This document shows positions 1 through 7,349 of a DNA stretch of 64,000 bases, piece after piece. A program made the translations under genes and the position numbers. The stretch covers positions 62,001 to 126,000 of the forward strand of contig JAJFFC010000028.1 of the NCBI GenBank assembly GCA_021776795.1. The letters run 5' to 3'. The notes below the pieces were generated by a model. It worked only from the letters and a program-made list of their open reading frames with translations. It did not search any database and was not told the origin of the DNA. The DNA comes from Planctomycetota bacterium. Lineage in GTDB: Bacteria; Planctomycetota; UBA1135. Positions within the stretch are counted from its first letter, which is position 1; each line of letters starts with the position of its first letter.

Positions 1-1300
1 TCCGGCCAAGGCCGACCAGTTTGATTCCATCATGACGCGCTACTCCGCGTTGCAAGATGAGTTCCAGGTCCTCGGCGGTTACGACGTCGAAGCGCGCGCG
101 CGCGAGGTTTTGGCGGGATTGGGTTTCTCGAACGAGCGCATGGTCCAGGACATCGGCGAATTGTCTGGTGGCTGGAAGATGCGTGTGGCTTTGGCCGGCA
201 TTTTGATTCAACAGCCTGACATCTTGCTGTTGGACGAACCGACCAACCACCTCGATTTGGAATCGATCTTGTGGTTGGAGGGTTTCATTCGCGAATACCG
301 CGGCACCGTCATCATGACTTGTCACGACCATGAATTCATGAACCAAGTCGTGAGTCGCATTGTTGAGATTGATGAAGGTCGATTGCGTTTGTTCCCAGGC
401 GATTACGATCTTTACTTGGATCAACGCAAGATGGAAGACTCGCAGCGACAGGCTGCTTATGAACGGCAGCAGGGTCACATCGAGCGCGAAATGAAATGGA
501 TCAACACCTTTCGTGCCAAGGCGCGCAAGGCCAGCGCGGCGCAGAGTCGCTTAAAGCGCTTGGAGAAGCTCGAAAAGCTCGATCCACCGCGGAGCCGTCG
601 TCAGCGTTTGGTGTTTCGCATACCCACACCGCCGCGTTCCGGGAATGACATCTTTGTTGCCGAGGGTTTGTGCAAGAGCTTTGGCGACAACATTGTGTAT
701 CTGGATTTAGATATGCACATGCGTCGGCAAGAGCGTTGGGCGGTGCTTGGTGTCAACGGCGCCGGCAAGTCCACCTTGCTCAAGATCATGATGGGCGACC
801 TCGAAGCTGACGACGGCGTGTGCAAGCGCGGTGCTGGTCTAGATGTCGGTTACTTCGCACAGCACTCGACCGAAATCTTGCACCCCAAGGACACGGTGAT
901 TGGCGTCATGACCACCGCCTTTTCTGCCGCCAACATTGGCAACTTACGTTCCTGTCTGGCCTGCTTCGGTTTCGATGAAGACGATCTCGAAAAGCCCACC
1001 GCAGTGTTGAGCGGAGGGGAAAAGGCGCGGTTGGTGTTGGCGCGCATGCTGTTTGAGCCACCCAACTTTTTGATTCTCGACGAACCGACCAACCACCTTG
1101 ACGTCGAGTCCAAGCAGGCTCTACTCGATGCCCTCGCCAACTATGACGGCACCATGATCTTCGTTAGTCACGACCGCCACTTCTTGTCCGAACTCGCGAC
1201 TCATGTGTTGGAGATCGATGGCGGCAGTGCCCGCGTGTTTTACGAGGGCTACAAGGGATACACAGAAAGCACCGGGAGGGTTGCTCCCGGTGCTGGATAA
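1..1300 (+). CDS. ABC-F family ATPase, 5' end outside the window
   Basis: Soluble twin-cassette ATPase of the ABC-F family, whose members act on ribosomes or translation rather than transport. The frame is open from the first bases, so the gene starts upstream; about 430 residues are visible. Cassette 1 shows the signature LSGGW, Walker B LLLDEPTNHLD and an unusual H-loop TCHDHEF, but its Walker A lies outside. A charged linker follows (positions about 430-600), typical of the ABC-F interdomain arm. Cassette 2 is complete: GVNGAGKST, LSGGEKARL, LILDEPTNHLD, VSHDRHF. There are no membrane segments. The C-terminal tail is short and lacks the coiled coil seen in Uup. Whether it is closest to EttA, Uup or YheS cannot be settled here. 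Confidence 0.92.
   Translation, partial: PAKADQFDSIMTRYSALQDEFQVLGGYDVEARAREVLAGLGFSNERMVQDIGELSGGWKMRVALAGILIQQPDILLLDEPTNHLDLESILWLEGFIREYRGTVIMTCHDHEFMNQVVSRIVEIDEGRLRLFPGDYDLYLDQRKMEDSQRQAAYERQQGHIEREMKWINTFRAKARKASAAQSRLKRLEKLEKLDPPRSRRQRLVFRIPTPPRSGNDIFVAEGLCKSFGDNIVYLDLDMHMRRQERWAVLGVNGAGKSTLLKIMMGDLEADDGVCKRGAGLDVGYFAQHSTEILHPKDTVIGVMTTAFSAANIGNLRSCLACFGFDEDDLEKPTAVLSGGEKARLVLARMLFEPPNFLILDEPTNHLDVESKQALLDALANYDGTMIFVSHDRHFLSELATHVLEIDGGSARVFYEGYKGYTESTGRVAPGAG
1269..1293. terminator. GC-rich hairpin overlapping the end of the ABC-F gene
   Basis: Perfect 10-base arms (1269-1278 and 1284-1293) enclose a 5-base loop, lying within the last codons of the ABC-F gene. A weaker 5-base-arm hairpin follows at 1303-1317. 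There is no T-run on either strand, so this is at most a stem-only or bidirectional terminator between two convergent genes. Confidence 0.35.
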
Positions 1301-1330
1301 GTCCGGCGCAAGGCCGGGCGCAGGCTTTGA

Positions 1331-1966
1331 TTACTCCTTCACGCGGTAGTAATCAATCTGCATGACTTTGACATCGCCGTGGGGCGGGATGGTGTCATAC
1401 ATGTGCATCACCATGTGATCTTCCGTGACGAAGCCAGTGGTGTAATGGGTGTGGCGACCCTCTGGGGTCACCAAGTCCTTCATCAGGCCAGACATCTCGT
1501 ACATGCCTTCCTCGTTTTGAAAGCCAGTCGCGGTGGAAGCCCAAGTCGACCAGTTGTCGCGCCAGGAAGATTCGTACTGCTTGGTCAGGTTGTTGTAACC
1601 GAAAATCAGCAAGCCTTCCATTTCACCCATCATTGGGCCGAGGTTGGCTTCGAACTTTTCAATCATGTAGCGACCGCCAAGAGCGGATTGAATTTTCGCT
1701 TTGCCCTGATAGGTTTCCCAATCGGCCTCTGGCGACATGCGCATTTTCATTTCGGCTTTCCAGTTGCCGACCCATGACTTCATGGCCTTGTGCTCTTCAC
1801 CGGGAGCGCCCATTTTCATCATGGCTTGCATGAGCTCCATTTGGGCTCCTGGGCTCATGTCTGGGCCGGGCTCCTGCGCCGGTTCTTGGGCGAATAGGTG
1901 TTGCGCGGTGAACGTTGCGCCGGCGCCTAGCAGGGAGCCAGCAAGTAACAGGGGAAGTAGTTTCAT
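1331..1966 (-). CDS. secreted DUF1579-like protein
   Basis: 211-residue protein with an N-terminal signal sequence (MKLLPLLLAG, hydrophobic to about residue 25, then AQEP) and a Met-rich segment. The body contains the pattern GNWKAEMKM, then SALGGRYMIEKFE and FGYNNLTKQY, which resembles the DUF1579 family of beta-barrel-like proteins of unknown function common in Planctomycetota and other bacteria. No catalytic motif is visible. It is the last gene of the minus-strand block and lies 14 bases after accC. A CATAAC hexamer 7 bases upstream of the ATG (1974-1979) could be a weak -10. Function is unknown. Confidence 0.75.
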   Translation of the reverse strand: MKLLPLLLAGSLLGAGATFTAQHLFAQEPAQEPGPDMSPGAQMELMQAMMKMGAPGEEHKAMKSWVGNWKAEMKMRMSPEADWETYQGKAKIQSALGGRYMIEKFEANLGPMMGEMEGLLIFGYNNLTKQYESSWRDNWSTWASTATGFQNEEGMYEMSGLMKDLVTPEGRHTHYTTGFVTEDHMVMHMYDTIPPHGDVKVMQIDYYRVKE

Positions 1967-1980
1967 CGGTAGTGTTATGT

Positions 1981-3333
1981 TTAAGAAGCAAGGAGGGATT
2001 CGAGCCAGAGCGTGTCATAGGCTCCGGAGCAAAAGCGAGCTTCTTGAAGAATGCGTTGGTGGAGGGGCGCCGTGGTCACCACGCCGCGAATGCGAGCTTG
2101 GTTGAGCACCTGCAAGAGACCGCTGATGCAATCCTCTCGCGTCGGCCGGTGCAGAATCACCTTAGCAAGGAGGCTGTCATAGTGGGTGCCAATTCGCGAA
2201 CCTGGGCGCAAATGGGTGTCTACGCGCAATCCTGGGGTGTTTAGCGGGAATGCGAATTCCTCCAATACGCCTGGCGATGGGCGGAAATCTTGCTCGGCGT
2301 CTTCGGCATTGAGGCGCAGTTCGATGGCATGGCCGGAAATGCTCACCTGGTCTTGCGAGCAGGGGAGAGCGCCACCGGCAGCAATCCGAATCTGCGCTTC
2401 CATGAGATCGATGCCGGTGACCATTTCGGTCACCGGGTGCTCGACCTGCAGGCGCGTGTTCATTTCGAGGAAGTACAGGGCGCCGCTTTCATCAAGCAGA
2501 AACTCCATCGTGCCCGCGCCGGCGTAATGCCATTGCGCGGCAGCGCTCGCCGAACGTTGGCCAAGGTCTTGGCGTTGCTCTGCCGTCATCGCGGCGGAGG
2601 GAGCTTCTTCTAAGAGCTTTTGATGGCGACGCTGCACCGAGCATTCGCGCTCGCCGAGGTGAATCGCGTTGCCGCGTCCATCACCCAAAACTTGGATTTC
2701 AATGTGCCGCCCGCCGAGCAAATACTTTTCCAGATAAAGAGCGCCGTTGCCAAAAGCACTTTCCGCTTCTCGCGTGGCCTGGTGGAAAGCGGTTTCGAGT
2801 TCCGATTCCTGATTGCAGCGACGAATACCACGACCGCCACCGCCGGCATCGGCTTTGAGGACCACCGGGTAGCCAATTTCAGCGGCAACCTTCTTCGCCT
2901 CTTCCACGGTGTCGAGCAAGCCCAGGCTGCCAGGGACGACGGGGAGTCCCGCTTGGCGGGCGGCGGTGCGTGACGAGACTTTGCGCCCCATCAAGTCCAT
3001 CACGGAAGGAGATGGGCCAATAAAGCGAACACCATGCTGCTCACACAAACTGGCGAAGCTGGCATTCTCGGCGAGGAAACCCCAGCCCGGGTGCAGCGCG
3101 GAGCAGCGGGTTTGGCGCGCTGCCTGAACCACCTCTTCCATCTTGAGATAGGACTGTGCCGCCGGCCCAGGCCCAAGGCACACCACCTCGGCCGCTTCTT
3201 CGAGGTAGGGGTAGCCAGCTTCTAAATCGGCCGTCGATGCGGCGCATACAGGCTCGATATCCAGGGCGCGTGCAGCGCGCACAATGCGTGCCGCCACCTC
3301 GCCCCGATTCGCTACGAACAGACGTCGGAACAT
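1981..3333 (-). CDS. accC: biotin carboxylase (acetyl-CoA carboxylase subunit)
   Basis: 450-residue ATP-grasp enzyme that carboxylates the biotin of BCCP using ATP and bicarbonate, the first half-reaction of acetyl-CoA carboxylase in fatty-acid synthesis. The N-terminal domain starts FRRLFVANRGEVAARI. The glycine-rich ATP loop GGGGRGIRRC, the ERECSVQRRHQK segment and the catalytic EMNTRLQVEHPVTE motif are intact, and the length matches stand-alone AccC. No biotinyl (accB) or carboxyltransferase genes lie beside it, so it could also be the carboxylase subunit of another acyl-CoA carboxylase. It follows the 1004-residue repeat protein gene and has its own TAGGCT element before the ATG. Confidence 0.95.
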   Translation of the reverse strand: MFRRLFVANRGEVAARIVRAARALDIEPVCAASTADLEAGYPYLEEAAEVVCLGPGPAAQSYLKMEEVVQAARQTRCSALHPGWGFLAENASFASLCEQHGVRFIGPSPSVMDLMGRKVSSRTAARQAGLPVVPGSLGLLDTVEEAKKVAAEIGYPVVLKADAGGGGRGIRRCNQESELETAFHQATREAESAFGNGALYLEKYLLGGRHIEIQVLGDGRGNAIHLGERECSVQRRHQKLLEEAPSAAMTAEQRQDLGQRSASAAAQWHYAGAGTMEFLLDESGALYFLEMNTRLQVEHPVTEMVTGIDLMEAQIRIAAGGALPCSQDQVSISGHAIELRLNAEDAEQDFRPSPGVLEEFAFPLNTPGLRVDTHLRPGSRIGTHYDSLLAKVILHRPTREDCISGLLQVLNQARIRGVVTTAPLHQRILQEARFCSGAYDTLWLESLLAS

Positions 3334-3339
3334 GCAGGG

Positions 3340-3345
3340 AGCCTA
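3340..3345 (-). promoter_or_regulatory. -10-like TAGGCT before accC
   Basis: TAGGCT ends 6 bases before the accC ATG. Its TAG is also the stop codon of the upstream gene. It fits the TANNNT pattern seen through the window, but as an overlap with a stop codon it may be chance. Confidence 0.35.
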
Positions 3346-6300
3346 GCGCTCCGCCTCGGCAAAGGGAAGGCGAAGGTGCTGTTCGCTCCGCCCATCGACC
3401 GAAATCTTGTGCCGGACCAGTGCTTTGCCCGGCCGCACCATGAGAATGGTGTAGTTGCCAGCGGGCAGAGGACCGAGCTTCTGTTCGCTCCCCGAAAAAT
3501 AGGCCGCTTGCGTGGCCTGCGTTTCTTCCATGGCCCACATGTAGCTGAGTGGGGAGCCGCGTTCATCTAGGGCGCTACAAAGCACGCCAGACATGGGGGC
3601 TCCAGTGTCGTCGAGTGGCGTGACATAAACCAAGCTTCCGGAGTTTAAGGTCACTTCACGTTTGCTGATTTCGCCAGCGGTGAGGTTGACCTCGAATTCA
3701 GTAAAACCCAAGGTGGGGTGGCGCACAATCATATGCCCTGGCCCCGAAGGGAGGTTTTTCATCTCGGCAACACCTTTGGAGTTGGTGCCCTTCAGAGAAA
3801 CCACGTTAAAGGTTTGTCCGGTCTCGGTGGCATAGTGCATATGCGCACCCTTGAGGTAGTTGCCGTCTTGATCACTGACGCGAATGCGCAAGGTGGCACC
3901 TTCATCTAGACGCAGCTCCACACGTTGCGTACCGCTGCCTTTGGTCACACGAATGATGGGGCTACTGGCGCCGCCAAGACCGCGGTCATCGCCGCCAAGA
4001 AAAGGAACCGCGACGGATCCGGCAAAGGCCAAGTAATCATTAGGCACAACGCTTTGAAAACTGGCGATGCCGTCTTCATTGGTCATGCCAAAATCGCCGC
4101 CGGAAATGTTGCTGCCATCTTCAGGGCGCAGGGCTACCGAAATACCCTGCAAGGGAAGGCCAGTGGTGGCATCGATTACGGCAATCTCCAAACCGGTTTC
4201 CGGCAAGAAGAAATCGCGGACGACGGTGCCGGTAGAGCTGACCTCCAAGGAATCGTAGTAGGCGCCGCCGCCTTGGCCGACACCGCCGGCGTTAATCACC
4301 GTGACGTAATCGCCCAGCGGCAGGCCTTCGACGCGATAAAAGCCTTCTTTGTCGGCCACGGCAACCTTCACCCCGGTGGGCTGAATGACTGCCACGCTGG
4401 CTCCGGCAAGGGCGGTGGTGCCACGCCAAAGATGTCCTTCGACATCGGCGCGCGGAACGAATCCGCCAAGGATGATGGTTTCTTCTGTGCCCGCCCTAAT
4501 CTCGATGAACTTGACCTGAACATCGAGACTGCCGCCACCAGCGTCGTCGTCTAGGTTGTTGTTGTTGACCGACTGCACCGACCACTGGCCGGGATTGAGA
4601 CCGTAGAAATGAGCACTGCCTTCGTCGTCAGTCTCTTCACTCTTTTGCGTTTTTGCTTCCATGTTGGCAACCACCACAGCGGTGTTTGCCAAAGGTTGAT
4701 CTTCATCATCGAGAACACGTACATGCAAGGTAGCGCCAGGCTCCATGCGCACCGTGATTGGTGGATTCTCTCCTTCCGTAATCTCGATTTCCTCTTGCCA
4801 TCCCGCATGCTTTGGTGAGGTCACGCTGAGACGGTAGGGGCCAGGACTGAGGTTGTCATAATCAGCACGGCCACTTTCATCGGCAATTGCTTGACTGTCC
4901 GAACCGCTAAACCCAAGGAGCCCGGTGACATCATCGACATCTGCGGCAGGGAGCAAGAGGACAGTGGCATCGGCAATCGGGGTCTCGCCTTGAGAATCCA
5001 CAACTTGGACGAGGAGGCTCGCGCTTTCTTGCAGCACGATGTCGCGCTGGATGACCTCGGCCTTGGCGTCACTGAGGTCAACCTCCTCTTCATAAAAGGC
5101 AAAGGCCGAATGTTGCACACCTAATCGCAACTGACGCGGGGGAATCGGGCCAAGTGTGGCCACACCATTCTCGTCGGTGATGGTCACTTGGCGGTCTGCA
5201 GGGCTGCTGGCGTTGCGGCTAAGGCGCGCCAAAATGCTGTCGCCCGAGCGGCTCCAGCGCACGGCGGCATCGGCCACAGCTAAGCCATTGGGGCCCTTCA
5301 CCAAGACCTGGATGCGCGGACCGTCTTGGAGTTCGATGAGGGGAGCCTGCTGGCTTGGGCCGGCGACCAGATCCATGGCTTCCGCACTCACGTACGGAAG
5401 GAGATCCTCATGGGCGGCAAACAATCGATACCTGCCCGGTCGCGCTGGCTCAATCGTGTAGCGACCCTCTTCGTCGGTGACGGCTTGATGCTCGACCGGA
5501 ATGGCAAGCGGCAGTTCTCCTTCATCTGTGAAGCGCTCGCGGTCGAGGTCAAGCATCGAGTTGGGATTGTCCGCAAGATGAATGCCGACGTCGACATTGG
5601 CCATAGGCCCTTGCGGTCCGACGACTTGTCCCGACAGTGTGGCTGCGGCAACCAGTGTGACCGCCTCTTCGACCATGCCACCCGCAGAGGCATCGATCGT
5701 GATGGTGGCGGGAACGTAGCCTTCTTGGCGGATGGTTGCCGAGTACTGCGTTGGGGGCAGATTTTGGACAAGGAGATAGCCATCAGCGCCAGCATGTCCG
5801 GCCAGGTCTGGACGCCAACTGAGCAGGAAGCTGTTATTCGATCGCTGCGTTGTGGTGAGGTGCAGCATCGGCGCTGATAAGGGCTGCTCCATTTCATCGA
5901 GCACGCGAATGCCGAGTTGCGCGGCAGGGTCGGACAGTGTCAGGGAGACTTCGCCTTCGTCTTCGAAATCTTCGCGATCCACTTCGGCTGAGAGAGACCA
6001 GATATTGTCGGCATAGGCGATCACCGTGGTGGGCCAAGGCTCTTGAATTTCGGTGGAGCCGCCGACCACAATGAGCTCGGTCACTTGACCATCTTCGGCC
6101 TGCATCAATAGATGAGCCTCGTCGCCGTGGGACTCCCCATCGGCACCAAGCAGGGTGACGGTTAAGGCATGGCCAGATTTCCGCGAGACACCATCGCCAG
6201 TGGCGTCATCAAATTCGCCAGCAGCAGGGCTTTGCTTTGATTGGGCCTGATTTGCACCAGAATTAAGGGAATCTGGTTGAGAGTCATCGGGCCACAGAAA

Positions 6301-6357
6301 CCATGTCAATGCAGCCGCCAATGCCACCAGAAGAAGAAGGGGGGAGAGTTTCTTCAT
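3343..6357 (-). CDS. large single-pass protein with carboxypeptidase-regulatory-like repeats (paralogue A)
   Basis: 1004 residues. The N-terminus (MKKLSPLLLLVALAAALTW, then FLWPDD) is a signal anchor, so nearly the whole chain should lie outside the cytoplasmic membrane. After an acidic linker comes a series of roughly 90-residue beta-sandwich units of the CarboxypepD_reg/Ig-like type. Each unit is marked by D/N-x-x-G, then a hydrophobic strand, then L/P-P-G-x-Y; copies lie near residues 300, 490, 575, 670, 760, 860 and 960. It is clearly paralogous, unit for unit, to the protein at 7350-10328, and the DMT transporter gene sits between them. No protease or other catalytic domain is visible. 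A role in cell-surface structure or adhesion is a guess. Confidence 0.8.
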   Translation of the reverse strand: MKKLSPLLLLVALAAALTWFLWPDDSQPDSLNSGANQAQSKQSPAAGEFDDATGDGVSRKSGHALTVTLLGADGESHGDEAHLLMQAEDGQVTELIVVGGSTEIQEPWPTTVIAYADNIWSLSAEVDREDFEDEGEVSLTLSDPAAQLGIRVLDEMEQPLSAPMLHLTTTQRSNNSFLLSWRPDLAGHAGADGYLLVQNLPPTQYSATIRQEGYVPATITIDASAGGMVEEAVTLVAAATLSGQVVGPQGPMANVDVGIHLADNPNSMLDLDRERFTDEGELPLAIPVEHQAVTDEEGRYTIEPARPGRYRLFAAHEDLLPYVSAEAMDLVAGPSQQAPLIELQDGPRIQVLVKGPNGLAVADAAVRWSRSGDSILARLSRNASSPADRQVTITDENGVATLGPIPPRQLRLGVQHSAFAFYEEEVDLSDAKAEVIQRDIVLQESASLLVQVVDSQGETPIADATVLLLPAADVDDVTGLLGFSGSDSQAIADESGRADYDNLSPGPYRLSVTSPKHAGWQEEIEITEGENPPITVRMEPGATLHVRVLDDEDQPLANTAVVVANMEAKTQKSEETDDEGSAHFYGLNPGQWSVQSVNNNNLDDDAGGGSLDVQVKFIEIRAGTEETIILGGFVPRADVEGHLWRGTTALAGASVAVIQPTGVKVAVADKEGFYRVEGLPLGDYVTVINAGGVGQGGGAYYDSLEVSSTGTVVRDFFLPETGLEIAVIDATTGLPLQGISVALRPEDGSNISGGDFGMTNEDGIASFQSVVPNDYLAFAGSVAVPFLGGDDRGLGGASSPIIRVTKGSGTQRVELRLDEGATLRIRVSDQDGNYLKGAHMHYATETGQTFNVVSLKGTNSKGVAEMKNLPSGPGHMIVRHPTLGFTEFEVNLTAGEISKREVTLNSGSLVYVTPLDDTGAPMSGVLCSALDERGSPLSYMWAMEETQATQAAYFSGSEQKLGPLPAGNYTILMVRPGKALVRHKISVDGRSEQHLRLPFAEAER

Positions 6358-6368
6358 GCGGGTGAATT

Positions 6369-6374
6369 ACTCTA
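6369..6374 (-). promoter_or_regulatory. -10-like TAGAGT before repeat protein A
   Basis: TAGAGT lies 11 bases before the ATG at 6357. The implied transcript would have a leader of only about 4 bases. No convincing -35 is seen. Confidence 0.4.
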
Positions 6375-6411
6375 CGGATGAAAAACCGCTTCGTCGGCTA
6401 CTTTTCCGCCC

Positions 6412-7347
6412 TTACAGCGAATTATCTGCGCTCACCAAGGAAACTGCTGCCACGCCAATCATGACTAAGGCAGCGCCACTCCAGCCGCGCCAGCCAGGCC
6501 GCTCGCCAAAGAGCCAAACCGACAGAGGAATGGCAAAAAGTGGCACCGAGGCGGACAGACTTGCCGCCACCCCTTGTTTGCTCCATTTAAATGCAGCAAC
6601 GTAAAGGCTCATGCCGACGACCGTGCCGAGAATGGTGGCGAAACCGTAGGCGCGCCAAGCATCTGGGGCTTTGAGCAATTGAAGTCGCCGCCACAATTGA
6701 CCTCGAAACAGGAACCAAATGGCGAAGCCACCAGCCCCTGCAAGCAAACGCAGGGCCCCTCCGGTGACTGCCCCGGTTTCGGCCAGTCCATGGTGAATGG
6801 TGAGGTTGCCCAGGGTCCAAGCCACCACGCAACCGAGAGCAGCGAGAACTCCACCGCTTTCGTGTTTGGGACGGCGGCCTTTGAGCAGGCGTGACTCGGC
6901 CAAAATTCCCCCGAAGACGACTAGCCACAAACCAACCCATTGCTGCACGCTGAGCTGTTGCCCATACAGCGGCCAAGCTCCAATTGCCGTCACCGCAGGG
7001 GTGAGTTGGCTCAGAATTACGGTGCGCCCTACTCCGATTTTGGATAAGGCGAGGAAATACAAAAAGTCGCCAACGCAAAGGCCGAGTAAGCCGGAAACCA
7101 GAATCCAACTGGTCTCTCCATCGCCGGGCCATCCGCCACCCCAGCGTGGGCCAAGAATGCAGGCGGCAATCACCAACAAGATGGCGGCAATGGCATTCTT
7201 AAACCAAACTGCATCGAGCGGATCACCTCGGCGGAAGGAATGGGTGAAGATCACCGTGGCCACGCCCCAAACTAAGGCGCCCGCCAGGGCGGCGAGCTCT
7301 CCACTGCCCACGAATGGTGGGGTGGCTGCTTGTAAGAGGAACATCAT
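6412..7347 (-). CDS. DMT-superfamily (EamA) transporter
   Basis: 311-residue, highly hydrophobic inner-membrane protein with about ten predicted helices arranged as two EamA halves (for example residues 15-140 and 165-305). Typical EamA features include the early segment GALVWGVATVIF, the helix-end motif LSQLTPAVTAIGAWPLYGQ, and in the second half SVPLFAIPLSVWLFGERPGW. The family exports or imports metabolites such as amino acids, purines or nucleotide sugars; the substrate cannot be read from sequence. Its start is 2 bases after the stop of the upstream repeat-protein gene, so the two are probably co-transcribed. Two consecutive ATG codons (7347, 7344) are possible starts. Confidence 0.9.
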   Translation of the reverse strand: MMFLLQAATPPFVGSGELAALAGALVWGVATVIFTHSFRRGDPLDAVWFKNAIAAILLVIAACILGPRWGGGWPGDGETSWILVSGLLGLCVGDFLYFLALSKIGVGRTVILSQLTPAVTAIGAWPLYGQQLSVQQWVGLWLVVFGGILAESRLLKGRRPKHESGGVLAALGCVVAWTLGNLTIHHGLAETGAVTGGALRLLAGAGGFAIWFLFRGQLWRRLQLLKAPDAWRAYGFATILGTVVGMSLYVAAFKWSKQGVAASLSASVPLFAIPLSVWLFGERPGWRGWSGAALVMIGVAAVSLVSADNSL

Positions 7348-7349
7348 CC

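Noticed and set aside
3925..4554. 209-residue plus-strand frame inside repeat protein A
   Set aside because: Antisense of a region with clear repeat homology to paralogue B; composition typical of a shadow frame.
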